From assembly GCF_015687175.1 (NCBI RefSeq), contig NZ_JADPQG010000002.1, positions 1 to 64,000 on the forward strand: a stretch of 64,000 nucleotides of DNA, in the 5' to 3' direction. Source of the DNA: Reinekea sp. G2M2-21. GTDB lineage: Bacteria > Pseudomonadota > Gammaproteobacteria > Pseudomonadales > Natronospirillaceae. Both the position numbers and the translations under genes were made by a program. The notes beneath the pieces are model-generated. The model was not told where the DNA came from, ran no database searches, and was given only the letters and a program-made list of their open reading frames with translations. Shown here piece by piece: positions 1-8,267 of the stretch. Position 1 is the first letter of the stretch, and each line of letters begins with the position of its first letter.

Positions 1-6
1 AGTGCA

Positions 7-306
7 TTATGCCAACCCATCGCAAGTAAAATAACAATATGCGTCACTAAAACACTCGACACATATGCTTCCGAACTCCAGTTGTGAGCCCGCAATCTTT
101 GATATTCTAATTCTGTCTGCTTCAAGCAGGTTTTCTATCGAATCACTTTCCTTACAACCTATTAACTCTAAAGATTTATTCTCTAACTTGTTCGTAAAAG
201 TGAGTTTAATATTTAAAGGGCAACCTGAAGCACTACGAACTACCACAACCTCTATAAGATCCCACGTACTGTTGAATTCGCAAAGAGTGTTTAATTCTTC
301 TTCCAT
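7..306 (-). CDS. Hypothetical protein, integron-cassette ORF
   Basis: A complete 99-residue ORF starting at the ATG at 306 and ending in TAA at 7-9. I do not recognise the family. It is acidic, has no signal peptide or membrane segment, and carries several cysteines in its last quarter. It starts 13 bp after the end of an attC site (319-405) and reads in the same direction as the ORF before that site, which is the spacing of a gene cassette in an integron array. Its own attC would lie beyond the left edge of the window. The cassette interpretation is inferred from position. Confidence 0.5.
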   Translation of the reverse strand: MEEELNTLCEFNSTWDLIEVVVVRSASGCPLNIKLTFTNKLENKSLELIGCKESDSIENLLEADRIRISKIAGSQLEFGSICVECFSDAYCYFTCDGLA

Positions 307-318
307 ATCCCTATCTCA

Positions 319-405
319 TAACGCCCGCATAAATGGCGAGCTTGCGAGTCCAGCGCGTACCGCGAAGCGGTGTCTTTAAACGCGCGACATTTCATGCGTT
401 TGTTA
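319..405 (-). mobile_element. attC recombination site of an integron cassette
   Basis: Read on the minus strand, this 87-bp element begins TAACAAACG and ends GGGCGTTA, the same termini as Vibrio-type cassette sites. Inside, CGCAT pairs with ATGCG and AAATG with CATTT; one unpaired G lies between these two helices on one arm only, like the extrahelical base of folded attC sites. The middle is a GC-rich hairpin. It starts 10 bp after the stop codon of the 415-1119 ORF and ends 13 bp before the next ORF start. No integrase gene is present in the window. Confidence 0.85.
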
Positions 406-414
406 TGTGAACTA

Positions 415-1119
415 TTACCAATCAATTATCTGTTGGTCCATTTTCCCAATCCTAGAAAAATATGGGGTATTCCCAAACAAAGGGGCTGCATCTTTTAGAT
501 AGCTCTTAAAATTCTTAATTTCTGAAAAATCCGGACCTGTGAAAACGCGAATTCCGTTTTCTAGCTCTTCGGCTGAAGCGCTCAAAAACGCACCAATAGA
601 TTTGGATACCATATTGCAACCCACCCCTTCACTCATATCGTATACTGCACCGTATGTAGTTGAATTTTCGATACAATTAATAACTATAAAGTTGCTATTG
701 TTTTCCTCTAGGATAGGTAGGAAGCCTAAAGGCCAATAGTCGGGATTTTCTTCACCACCACATCCAGCGAAGTCGTTATACTTCTCTGAGATTTCCTGTA
801 CTGGAATTATACTCATACCCCAAACAAGATGTGGTTCGAATAAATCGAGTTCGGCCATTTTATCTTCGTCTACATCCCCCAAGGTAGATAGAAATTCATG
901 GAGCTCGCCGGGTATTGATACAGAGTCTAGTTTCCGAATATTTTCTAGATCGTCGGAGTTACATGGCTTAAGAACGTCAACTGTTGAAGACCCGAACTTT
1001 CTAGAAACTTCTGTGAACTTATCAATTATTTCAATAATGCTACTTTCTGCCACTACTAACTCCTTCACTTCACATAACAGTTTCTTATTAGGCCACCGCT
1101 TATTTTTTCCAGAGCGCAT
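415..1119 (-). CDS. SMI1/KNR4 (SUKH) family protein, cassette-borne
   Basis: This 234-residue protein has the SUKH-type pattern in its middle: an acidic helix, a WGM segment, then a WPLGFLPI strand followed by a hydrophobic strand and a YGAVYDMSEG turn. SUKH proteins are often immunity proteins against contact-dependent or polymorphic toxins, and some bind other partners. The first 60 residues are lysine-rich and lack a signal peptide, so it is probably cytoplasmic. The stop codon lies 10 bp before an attC site, so ORF plus site form one mobile cassette. A cognate toxin is not visible. Family assignment is fairly sure; the immunity role is inference. Confidence 0.7.
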   Translation of the reverse strand: MRSGKNKRWPNKKLLCEVKELVVAESSIIEIIDKFTEVSRKFGSSTVDVLKPCNSDDLENIRKLDSVSIPGELHEFLSTLGDVDEDKMAELDLFEPHLVWGMSIIPVQEISEKYNDFAGCGGEENPDYWPLGFLPILEENNSNFIVINCIENSTTYGAVYDMSEGVGCNMVSKSIGAFLSASAEELENGIRVFTGPDFSEIKNFKSYLKDAAPLFGNTPYFSRIGKMDQQIIDW

Positions 1120-1560
1120 ATGTAATTAGCTGAAAGAACCACGGTATCGCTCTCTGCCGGTCATACTGCAGCCTGCAAACACCCTTGTCAATTTGGCTGT
1201 CATTACACATGAGCGCATGCCTAAGTATTTTAAATACTCGCGCGCCTGAAACGCCCTGTTCATGGGGGTTAGTCTAAAACACGGCTTGTTAATATTTCGA
1301 TATTGCCGGGGTTTTGCGGCGCGTGCTTAAGTATTCAGGCAATTTCCGGAAAATGCGGCGCAAAGGCTTTTTAGCCCGATTGTGGCTTGCTTGGTAAGTG
1401 AAGGGGCAAGGATTACCCATGATTTGGGAGACGGCGCGTACCTTGGGGTGGTTTCGGTGATGGCGATGCATTTTGAGCTAAATTGCTGGCCTAAAGCCCA
1501 ACCTACATGATCGGTGCGTCTGCGCTTTGTGCCGAAGGCTAATGCTCAGAGGTATTGGTT
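1120..1560. other. Gene-free stretch with one degenerate hairpin
   Basis: I see no credible gene here. A copy of the GGCCTAAAGCCC-type hairpin found in the tandem repeat to the right occurs at about 1484-1502. No second attC and no attI-like site with an adjacent integrase gene could be recognised upstream of the SUKH cassette. Confidence 0.5.
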
Positions 1561-1561
1561 T

Positions 1562-1831
1562 GTTGGGCTAAAGCCCTACCTAAATCATTGCCCCTTCGAC
1601 TGCTACGCGCTCTGGGCGAACGGTATGGTTAGGCGATTGTTGGGCTGACGCCGCGACCCACAAATTCATTTCCCCTTCGACTGCTTCGCGCTCTGGGCGA
1701 ACGGTATGGTTAGGCAATGTCGGGCTAAAGCCGCGACCCACAAATTCTTTTCCCCTTCGACTGCTTCGCGCTCAGGGCGAACGGTATGGTTAGGTGATGT
1801 CGGGCTGGCGCCCGACCCGCATAGTTATCGC
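1562..1831. repeat. 80-bp tandem repeat, about 3.3 copies, of two hairpin motifs
   Basis: Units begin at 1591, 1672 and 1752 with CCCCTTCGACTGC, so the period is 80-81 bp. Each unit joins two parts: a CCTTCGAC...GGGCGAACGG segment and a short stem-loop of the type GTYGGGCTAAAGCC..ACC. A partial unit precedes the array at 1562. The copies differ by only a few substitutions, some compensatory in the stems. There are no unique spacers, so this is not a CRISPR array. Similar TTCGAC...GGGCGAACGG palindromes are dispersed widely in bacterial genomes. Confidence 0.85.
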
Positions 1832-1869
1832 CTCTCCGCGTTGCTCCGAAGGCTCCTACAGAAAACCTG

Positions 1870-2346
1870 TCACACCAAACCCAGTCTGGCGAGTGAGGTG
1901 GTGTTCATTCGGTTGGAATTCGAGTCAGCCTTAGTAATTAGAAAAAAGTCGTCCAGCCAGATTGAGTATTCCAGTAATCGGTCTTTTATTCGTGTGGCTT
2001 CCAGCAAGTGTTTGTCTCTGATCGATAAGTTTCCTTTGGGGTTGTGGTGAATGAGTATTAAACGCGTAGCGTTGGCTTGAATAACATGACTGATGAGTAA
2101 ATTAGTGGTGAGTTCTTTGAGAGAGAATTTACCGGTGAGAATGGGGCGGCTTTCTAATAATACACTTCGAGTACTAAGCATGAGTGCGTGTATGGCTTCG
2201 TGTTTTAAATGGATGAAGGTGTTGGCGATGTACAGCTCGGCACGCGCGATGCTGTCCAGTAAAACCGGGTTGGGTTTTTCCAGTTCACGTTGGTGGGCGT
2301 GGGTGAACAGCAGTTCGTCATCGATGTTGGTGATTTTTTTGTACAT
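1870..2346 (-). CDS. Short RadC-like (JAB/MPN domain) protein, degenerate metal site
   Basis: The 158-residue protein aligns by eye with the C-terminal MPN domain of RadC: SVLLESRPILTGKFS, then LILIHHNPKGNLSIRD where RadC has the JAMM signature HNHPSGDPxPSxxD. The N-terminal helix-hairpin-helix half of RadC is absent, as in YeeS/YkfG-type proteins of accessory islands. The second zinc-binding histidine is replaced (HHN-P instead of HNH-P), so metalloprotease activity is doubtful. RadC-like genes are common on mobile DNA, and this one lies between tandem repeats and an unknown small gene. Its function is unknown. Confidence 0.65.
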   Translation of the reverse strand: MYKKITNIDDELLFTHAHQRELEKPNPVLLDSIARAELYIANTFIHLKHEAIHALMLSTRSVLLESRPILTGKFSLKELTTNLLISHVIQANATRLILIHHNPKGNLSIRDKHLLEATRIKDRLLEYSIWLDDFFLITKADSNSNRMNTTSLARLGLV

Positions 2347-2400
2347 GGTTGTCTCGCTTTTTAAATTCGTTTTCTGTTTAAAAATTTTTAAGCATCAGAA

Positions 2401-2426
2401 ACCTTGCCTGTGGGCGCAGGCAAGGT
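2401..2426 (-). terminator. Perfect 10-bp hairpin downstream of the 2469-2807 gene
   Basis: ACCTTGCCTG and its exact reverse complement are separated by six bases. The hairpin lies between two minus-strand genes, 43 bp after the stop of the upstream one. There is no clean T-run, so termination is only possible. It could instead be a dispersed hairpin. Confidence 0.4.
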
Positions 2427-2468
2427 GTGCGGCTAAGCAATGTGTTCTGTGTTTTTTACTGCGGGCGT

Positions 2469-2807
2469 TCAGCGGCTGTTTTTACTTCGGTACTGCTTTA
2501 ACAGCTGTTTGTAACTCACGAATGTCACGGAACACGGCTTTAGCCGCATCGAATTTGGAAAAGCTCCGGTGTACAACGCCAGGGCGATACGAAAACGCCA
2601 CCAGTGTAGGGCGCGTAAATACGCGGGGTCGGTTTCTATCTGTGGGTTTCGGTGCCGGTTGGCCATTGTTTGTTTTACTGCGGGGTCACAAGGGTTTTTC
2701 ACTTCAACGGGGTGTTGAAGGTCGCTTTTAGTTGCGCTTAGTTTCCCTTGTGGGGAGATTTTTTCTTGGAACGAGCGGTGCTCTAGCTTACCATTGAACT
2801 TAGCCAT
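2469..2807 (-). CDS. Hypothetical basic protein
   Basis: A 112-residue ORF preceded by a good GAGGT ribosome-binding site 8 bp from the ATG at 2807. I do not recognise the family. It is rich in Lys/Arg and contains an ALHWWRFRIALALYTGAF segment that could be an amphipathic helix. It sits upstream of the RadC-like gene on the same strand, with a hairpin between them. The accessory setting makes a mobile-element origin plausible. Functional assignment is not possible. Confidence 0.4.
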   Translation of the reverse strand: MAKFNGKLEHRSFQEKISPQGKLSATKSDLQHPVEVKNPCDPAVKQTMANRHRNPQIETDPAYLRALHWWRFRIALALYTGAFPNSMRLKPCSVTFVSYKQLLKQYRSKNSR

Positions 2808-3028
2808 AATTGATACCTCGAATATCGGTTGTGGTTAGCTGCCCTTGAGTGGTGACACACTCTTGGGTAGCGCTTAGTTTTACGCTACTTTCTTTCCGTT
2901 ATTTGCCTCCTGAATTTTCTGAAAAACCAACCTGTATAAAACACTGGGTGAGGATTGAACACAATTTATTTTTTGTGTGGGGTTATTTTATTGTGATTGA
3001 TGTCTAAAAAATTCGCTTGCCTGTCAGG

Positions 3029-3685
3029 CTACTGCGCTCGCACAAAGCGCAGAATATGCCCTTTAAATTCTTTATCCAGATAATCGGTATGCGCCGGTTT
3101 TTCAACGGTAGATTTAAAACCGTGTGCCACCATGCGGGTTACCAGTTTGTTTTTTCGGCCACGGCCTGGGTCCACAATAATAATTTCGCACGCGGGGTTG
3201 GCGTGGCTGGCCAGAAAGTTCGACAGTAATTCAATGTGCTCATCTTCGTACAGTAAGTCACTGCCGATGATCACATCAAACAAGCCGAGCGTGTCGTTTT
3301 CGGCGGCCCAATCTACCTGCTCAAACGCGATGGCGCCGTCTTCATTCAGGTCGGTGTTACGTTTTAAAAAATGCTGCACCTGGGGGTGATAGTCCGTGGC
3401 GGTAATGTCGGCGTTCTGTTTATTGAGCAGCAGGCTAGATAACGCCATACCACAGCCAACTTCCAGAATGCGTTTGGTGTTGGTATCGTACGCGGCCATG
3501 AGGTGCGCCAACACCAGGCTCGAAGGCCAAACAACACCGAATATCGGCCACGAGGCCGATGAAATGCCCAGCTCTTCGGCTTCGCCGTTCGGGTCGGAAA
3601 ATTCCTGGTTATTTCGCAGGGTACATAAATGAATATCAATTTTACCAAACTCGACGGTTTGGTAACTTAATCGCAGTTTTGTCAT
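3029..3685 (-). CDS. Class I SAM-dependent methyltransferase (family 16-like)
   Basis: The 218-residue protein has a Rossmann methyltransferase core. Motif I is ILEVGCGMALSSLLL at about 74-88, an acidic strand end (TATDYHP) follows, and DVIIGSDLLYED lies near 135-146. The layout, with a leading WPSSLVLAHLM helix, resembles the METTL21/Nnt1-like protein methyltransferases (family 16), which suggests a protein lysine substrate. It stands alone, divergent from the GNAT gene at 3804. Substrate assignment is inference. Confidence 0.75.
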   Translation of the reverse strand: MTKLRLSYQTVEFGKIDIHLCTLRNNQEFSDPNGEAEELGISSASWPIFGVVWPSSLVLAHLMAAYDTNTKRILEVGCGMALSSLLLNKQNADITATDYHPQVQHFLKRNTDLNEDGAIAFEQVDWAAENDTLGLFDVIIGSDLLYEDEHIELLSNFLASHANPACEIIIVDPGRGRKNKLVTRMVAHGFKSTVEKPAHTDYLDKEFKGHILRFVRAQ

Positions 3686-3803
3686 GTGGCGGCCTCAGTC
3701 GATGAGCGCTAAGCCAGCTATCTGGGATAAGTGACAAAACACAAAGGGCGGCCATGGTAACCCAGATTCCGCAAATAACCAGCACTATACGGGCAACTGA
3801 GTC

Positions 3804-4319
3804 ATGAATGTCAGCATAACACCGGCCGAAGACGACACACTGATCACCAACCTTTTTCAGTATTACCTTTACGATATGTCGGAATACACCGGTTTCCAGC
3901 CAGACGCCTCCGGCTCGTTCGCGGTGGATAACTCGGTAACCGGTTTACAGGATTACTGGCAAGAACCCAATCACTTTCCGTATTTGATTCGGGTAGACGA
4001 AGAGCTGGCGGGCTTTGCGCTGGTGCGCCAGTTCCCAAAGGGTTCCGGGCAATACGACATGGGGCAATTTTTTGTAATGCGAAAATTCAAGCGCCAGGGC
4101 GTTGGTTCCCGCGCGTTTCAACAATGCGTTGCGCGCCACCCCGGGCCTTGGCAAACCCGCGTACTGCCGGATAACACCGGGGCGTTGGCGTTCTGGAAGA
4201 AGACAATCGGCGAGGTGTGCGGTAACAATCTCCAGATTAAAAGCGAGCCGTACCGTAACCGGGACATGCTGTTTATTCGCTACGTTGTCCCGGTAGGTGC
4301 TTCTTCGGCTGGGTTATAA
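3804..4319 (+). CDS. GNAT family N-acetyltransferase
   Basis: A 171-residue protein with the GNAT acetyl-CoA site: strand beta4 with MGQFFVMRKFKRQGVGSRAF at about 91-110 (the R/QxxGxG/A pattern), followed by the conserved late segment LPDNTGALAFWKK. The substrate is unknown. Its 3' end overlaps the convergent lipoprotein gene by six bases (4314-4319), so both stop codons lie in the same few bases and no terminator fits between them. Confidence 0.8.
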   Translation: MNVSITPAEDDTLITNLFQYYLYDMSEYTGFQPDASGSFAVDNSVTGLQDYWQEPNHFPYLIRVDEELAGFALVRQFPKGSGQYDMGQFFVMRKFKRQGVGSRAFQQCVARHPGPWQTRVLPDNTGALAFWKKTIGEVCGNNLQIKSEPYRNRDMLFIRYVVPVGASSAGL

Positions 4320-4916
4320 ACCGTTCCATTGCGTCATCACGATATCCAGCACCTTTTTGCTGTCGTCGTGTATAGAAAACTCACTCACGCCAAAGCCGGG
4401 CATGGCACCGTCGACCAGCGTGACTTTTCGCCAGTGGTAGTCTTCATTCTCAATACGAATATCAGCTTCACAGGTTTCATAAGGTGGGTTGGCCGAACAA
4501 CTCAGGTTCTGTTGTTGAACGTCGGTTGCGGTAACGTCCGCGTCGGTCTCACCTTCAGCCGGGTTTTGCAGCAGTGCAAAGGGAACTTCGTTTAACACCA
4601 TGAACTTTTCAACGGCGGTGAGTGTCTGCTCAGCCGCAAAGTTTGGGCAAGTCGCTTCGGCTTGAAACGTTAAAGTGATGTCCGTTTCCGTGTCGCCTGC
4701 AATACGCGTGAGCGTCAGGTGGTCGGCATCTATTTTCAATAACCGGAGAGAAAACTGATCGTCGTTCAGTGTGACGGCATACAACACCTGTTCACCCTGC
4801 GCCATGTCGATTGGCGGCAAGCAACTTGCGGTTTGCGTAGACCCCACAGAAGGTAAACAACCGCTCAATACAACCCAGGCGGTACCGGTGAGAAAAAATG
4901 ATAAATGACGGCGCAT
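4314..4916 (-). CDS. Putative outer-membrane lipoprotein, unknown function
   Basis: I place the start at the ATG at 4916, preceded by AAGGATG. The longer reading frame to 5027 has a non-signal-like N-terminus. The 200-residue product begins MRRHLSFFLTGTAWVVLSGC, a type II signal peptide with lipobox LSGC. The mature part contains several cysteines (SCLPP, ATCPNF, LSCSANPPYETCEAD) that may form disulfides. It ends DIVMTQWNGL. It is preceded on the same strand by a secreted protease pair, but over 100 bp separate them. No family is recognised. Confidence 0.65.
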   Translation of the reverse strand: MRRHLSFFLTGTAWVVLSGCLPSVGSTQTASCLPPIDMAQGEQVLYAVTLNDDQFSLRLLKIDADHLTLTRIAGDTETDITLTFQAEATCPNFAAEQTLTAVEKFMVLNEVPFALLQNPAEGETDADVTATDVQQQNLSCSANPPYETCEADIRIENEDYHWRKVTLVDGAMPGFGVSEFSIHDDSKKVLDIVMTQWNGL

Positions 4917-5030
4917 GGTCACATCCTTAAAAAGTGCACACCACTGTGCGGTGTGCACTATGAAAAAATTTTCGGTTTGTTTCTGTGTTCGGCATCGCAC
5001 AATGAATGACATTGCGGGATGCCGCACCGC

Positions 5031-6089
5031 TTAATACACGGTGATCTGATGCAACAACGAAACGTAGTTATTGCTTTCACTGCTTTCCGGTATGGCACTA
5101 TTCGGATCGACGCGATAGCCAATGTAGTACGTTCCCGGTGCCAGGCCACTGGGCACGGTAAAGCGTTTATCCGCTGTGGCGTAGGACCCAGTCGGCATAC
5201 TCCAGCTCGCGCTACCAATATAGGTATCCGATGTGGAAATATAGGAGTTCGTGGAAATGAAGAACTGAATGTAAGCGGACTCAGTCTGCGTACCTAAGTT
5301 CTCGACAGTGTATTCCAGATCATACTGGCTGCCACGACTCAACGACGTCACCCAACTGCCACCGGTGGTTCTCACTTTGTTGGTGCTGCTTGAACCACCA
5401 CCGGTGTTGTAGAACCGGGACACGGAGACATCCCGTTCGGTGGTGCTGTCTGGGTACAGCAGGCGCAAGCCCCAGCGGTCATCGCCGTGCGGTTCTACGT
5501 CGTTGTAATGCCCAATGGGACCACCGCTGTAGTAGTAGGTGTTCATGGTGGCTGGGCGGCCATCCGAGTGCAGCAACCCCAAGGCATGACCCAGTTCGTG
5601 CAACATCACCAACTCATAGTTATAGGGTGAACCCGTGGTGGCGCCGGTAAAGTCACTGAGCGTCCACGCATACCGTGTGTTAATGCCGATGTCTGCCTCG
5701 GTGTAACCGTATTGCGTACCAAACAGCCAATAACAATTAAAACGCGAACGGGTTACACCCAGGTAGCTTTCGCTGGGTTTGTACTCGAAATACACTTCGT
5801 TTTTACCGTTGGAACTGCTGTGGCTACCGTCGGTATCCCGCCCTACGTAGAACTTGAAGTTACTGCCGCCAACCGCGTTCCATTCCGACATCATGTACTG
5901 GGTGTGCAAATCCCAGTCGGATCCAATCGGGAATGAAGTGGTGGACAAATACATGTTGGTCCAGTCGCTTTTCCAATGTTGTTTCTTGCCATCGCAGGTG
6001 CGCCAGGCGGCGGCATTTACATCCAGTGAAGCCAGTGTTAAGGCGGCCGCAACGGCGCCAGCTACGGCTAATGTTTTTACGTTTTTCAT
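5031..6089 (-). CDS. Secreted matrixin-type zinc metalloprotease with C-terminal CARDB-like domain
   Basis: The 352-residue protein starts with a classical signal peptide (cleavage near DVNAAA, residue 27). The metzincin zinc site HELGHALGLLH is at about 164-174, and PATM at about 179-182 is the Met-turn. Thus the three His ligands and the catalytic Glu are present. Residues from about 225 to the end form an Ig-like domain with YTVENLGTQTESAYIQFFIS and a closing PESSESNNY motif typical of CARDB domains, probably for surface or substrate attachment. There is no obvious pro-domain with a cysteine switch. It shares a strand with the secreted protein at 6123-7076, 33 bp upstream. Confidence 0.85.
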   Translation of the reverse strand: MKNVKTLAVAGAVAAALTLASLDVNAAAWRTCDGKKQHWKSDWTNMYLSTTSFPIGSDWDLHTQYMMSEWNAVGGSNFKFYVGRDTDGSHSSSNGKNEVYFEYKPSESYLGVTRSRFNCYWLFGTQYGYTEADIGINTRYAWTLSDFTGATTGSPYNYELVMLHELGHALGLLHSDGRPATMNTYYYSGGPIGHYNDVEPHGDDRWGLRLLYPDSTTERDVSVSRFYNTGGGSSSTNKVRTTGGSWVTSLSRGSQYDLEYTVENLGTQTESAYIQFFISTNSYISTSDTYIGSASWSMPTGSYATADKRFTVPSGLAPGTYYIGYRVDPNSAIPESSESNNYVSLLHQITVY

Positions 6090-6122
6090 GAGATTATTCC
6101 TTTTTCTGTAACCCAGTGAGTT

Positions 6123-7076
6123 TTACTCGTCGTCCGACTGTGTTGATGCGTCGGGACGTTCCAGTGGTAACTGAGTTTCCTGCGATATCGCTTCCGTGCG
6201 TTGTTCATCTTGCTTGCGAGCTACGCCCATCGGTGCGTCGGCAGGTGCCGATTTACCACGAACGACTTCGGGTAAACGCACCAGATCGTCCACAGACATA
6301 TCCACCTGAGCATTCGCTCTCAAGGTTGCGGTTTGTGCTTTACGTTCCTGAATCATGGAAACGAAATTGCGCACATCGACCGGAGCGTAACTGGCTTTAC
6401 CAGCCTTACCTGTCGATTTTTCAAGGGTTTCACGTTCTACCTGAGCGACCGAACGGTTCACCAGGCGATCTTCCCCACCGTCGGATTCCAGCAACATCAC
6501 ACCTTCGGATGAGCGATGTTCCGTTCGCTCGGCGTTATCCAACAACTGGCCCCGCGCCATTAAGCCATGATCGGTTTCGGTAATCAGGTCTGCGCCCTGA
6601 AAGCCAACCACCAGTTCGCGGTTTGCGGTTTGCACCTGTTGCCGATCATTCACTTTAAACACGCCCTGGCTGAAGCCAACGAAAGGCATATCGGCAACGC
6701 CATTGTGGCTGACAAACACCACCACTTGGTCACCCACTTCAAATTCGGGTGCGCCATGGGTTAACAGTGTTTCTTCGCCAATCACATTTTTGGCTTTGTC
6801 GAGCTGTTCGACCGTACCGCCTTTAAAACGCAATTGCACAGGCTTGCCAACGTGCTTTTCACCGGCGGCGGTTATGACACTGGCGTTGCGCAACACAATG
6901 GTGGTGTAAATTTCGCCATCGCTGGCTTTCGCAGCATTCAGCTTAGCCACCGTACCCATCACGCTGTGTTGGCTGGTGTCGACCAGTTCATTAAAGTCTT
7001 GATATAGAACGGTTGTCGCTTGTGCGGAACCGAGTAGCATGCCGAGAAGTACGGCAATCAGTGGGGTTAGTTTCAT
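6123..7076 (-). CDS. Secreted protein co-transcribed with the matrixin
   Basis: A 317-residue protein with a signal peptide ending near GSAQA (residue 20). Its first 170 residues are beta-rich (VMGTVAKLNA..., TTIVLRNASVI, FEVGDQVVVFVSHNG), and the C-terminal third is charged and low in structure, ending ASTQSDDE. It is upstream of the protease gene on the same strand with a 33-bp gap. Pairs of this kind suggest a partner, inhibitor or maturation factor, but that is inference from position. I do not recognise a named domain. Confidence 0.65.
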   Translation of the reverse strand: MKLTPLIAVLLGMLLGSAQATTVLYQDFNELVDTSQHSVMGTVAKLNAAKASDGEIYTTIVLRNASVITAAGEKHVGKPVQLRFKGGTVEQLDKAKNVIGEETLLTHGAPEFEVGDQVVVFVSHNGVADMPFVGFSQGVFKVNDRQQVQTANRELVVGFQGADLITETDHGLMARGQLLDNAERTEHRSSEGVMLLESDGGEDRLVNRSVAQVERETLEKSTGKAGKASYAPVDVRNFVSMIQERKAQTATLRANAQVDMSVDDLVRLPEVVRGKSAPADAPMGVARKQDEQRTEAISQETQLPLERPDASTQSDDE

Positions 7077-7619
7077 AGCATTTCTCCTTTGCTAACCAAC
7101 GCTTTCATTGAGTTGTGCTATCAAAGGATTGAGTGAACGTAACGTTTTTTACGCGCACCAGGCGAGTAAGTAGTCGTTAGCGAGGGGCAAACTAACGCGC
7201 GTGTGTGCGCGCAGAAATCCTTTCCCTGGCTAAGGCAAGGTTGCATTCATAATCCTTTGAAGCAATGTCACTATAAAAAAATTTCGAATCTGTTTTGCGA
7301 ATTAGGTCTAAAAAAAATTTGGTTTTCGTTACGGAAGTGTGTGAGTTTTGTAAGCGTATGTGATGCTGTGATGAAGTTGGCGTTGCTATTGTTGTCCTGC
7401 AATCAGGCTTGGTCACCATCCTGGAAATTTTATTGGCGAAAAGTTTCACTACCCTGTAAATGGAGTTATACCGAATGGCAATCACTTAAGCTCGTTCAAT
7501 GGGATTTGCATCAATGCGTGACTTGGTTTCACTGCGTTTTTTTTCTTCACATACTAAATCTGTTTCGAAGACTATGGTTCCGTTTTTAACCAGAAGATTT
7601 TGTGGAAGATTTTTCTTTC

Positions 7620-7752
7620 CAAGGGGAGATCCCCTTGCACCCCCCTTCTGTCGCCCGCTTTGGTATTCTTCACTAATTGTCACTACGTTCGAACGGTCGC
7701 TTGAGCGTGCATCCCTGCACGCGCGGCGCTTCCAAGGGCATCCATGCCCTTG
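7620..7752. repeat. Three palindromes sharing an ATCC-type loop
   Basis: Inverted repeats lie at 7620-7637 (CAAGGGGA/TCCCCTTG), about 7705-7722 (GCGTGC/GCACGC) and 7733-7752 (CAAGGGCA/TGCCCTTG). Each has an ATCC or TCC tract at its centre. The stems differ in sequence while the loops are alike, as in a family of dispersed hairpins. Confidence 0.6.
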
Positions 7753-8222
7753 AATCCGTTGCGACGTGCCAATTAATTCAGCCAAAGCAGATACGAAGGA
7801 GCGGTTATTTACGCCGTTATCGGCAATAGCTTTAAATGGTTAGGCAAAAGCAGGAATAACAGAAATCGGCCATAGAAATATCTATCATAATGGCACCTCA
7901 TGCGGCTGATCCACGGCCTTTCAAACGACCACGCGAATGGAGGTCCGACGTTTCGGTGGCCGTCGCGAACGACCTGTCGAAGACAGAATTGAGAAGTGAG
8001 ACCAGTCGTTTTTGGCGGTGGTTGGGATTGCGCAAGGTCGAGCCCGAATCGTCGGACCGGTTCAGCCCTTGACGGCAAAAAACTCCCAATAAAGGCTTGT
8101 TACTGTTTGACGCAAATGCAGAAAAAATAAACCAGTTCAGCTTAAGTAAGTACCATTCGAGTTTACCCTGTTCACGGAACACCATCGGTCGACAAAAAAA
8201 CTCCCCTCGTTACCCGATGATA

Positions 8223-8251
8223 AGCAGCGGCGAGGGATACTCACCGCTGCT
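8223..8251 (-). terminator. Hairpin 17 bp after the stop of the 8268-9230 gene
   Basis: AGCAGCGG at 8223-8230 pairs with CCGCTGCT at 8244-8251. On the minus strand this follows the stop codon closely, as a terminator would, but a T-run appears only about 20 bases further on. Termination is likely but not certain. Confidence 0.45.
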
Positions 8252-8267
8252 TTCGCGAATACCAACA

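Larger units (their letters stand above)
7077..8267. other. 1.2-kb gene-poor region
   Basis: Several ORFs of 60-130 codons are open here, but none has a ribosome-binding site together with a protein-like composition, and they overlap on both strands. Three short palindromes occur at 7620-7752 and another hairpin at 8223-8251. The left part (7190-7500) is AT-rich and the right part more GC-rich, which suggests a patchwork of remnants, not one decayed gene. I could not name a parent element. Confidence 0.5.

Noticed and set aside
1240-1275. Second attC site right of the SUKH cassette
   Set aside because: TAACCCC and AGGGCGTT on the minus strand are only about 20 bp apart, too short for an attC, and the inner arms do not pair.
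1562-1831. Possible CRISPR array
   Set aside because: The whole 80-bp unit is repeated; there are no unique spacers and no cas genes.
2093-2731. 212-codon plus-strand ORF
   Set aside because: It lies antisense to the RadC-like gene and its neighbour, has low-complexity Ser runs and no ribosome-binding site.
7192-8185. Several 60-130-codon ORFs on both strands
   Set aside because: They overlap each other, lack ribosome-binding sites and do not look like proteins.
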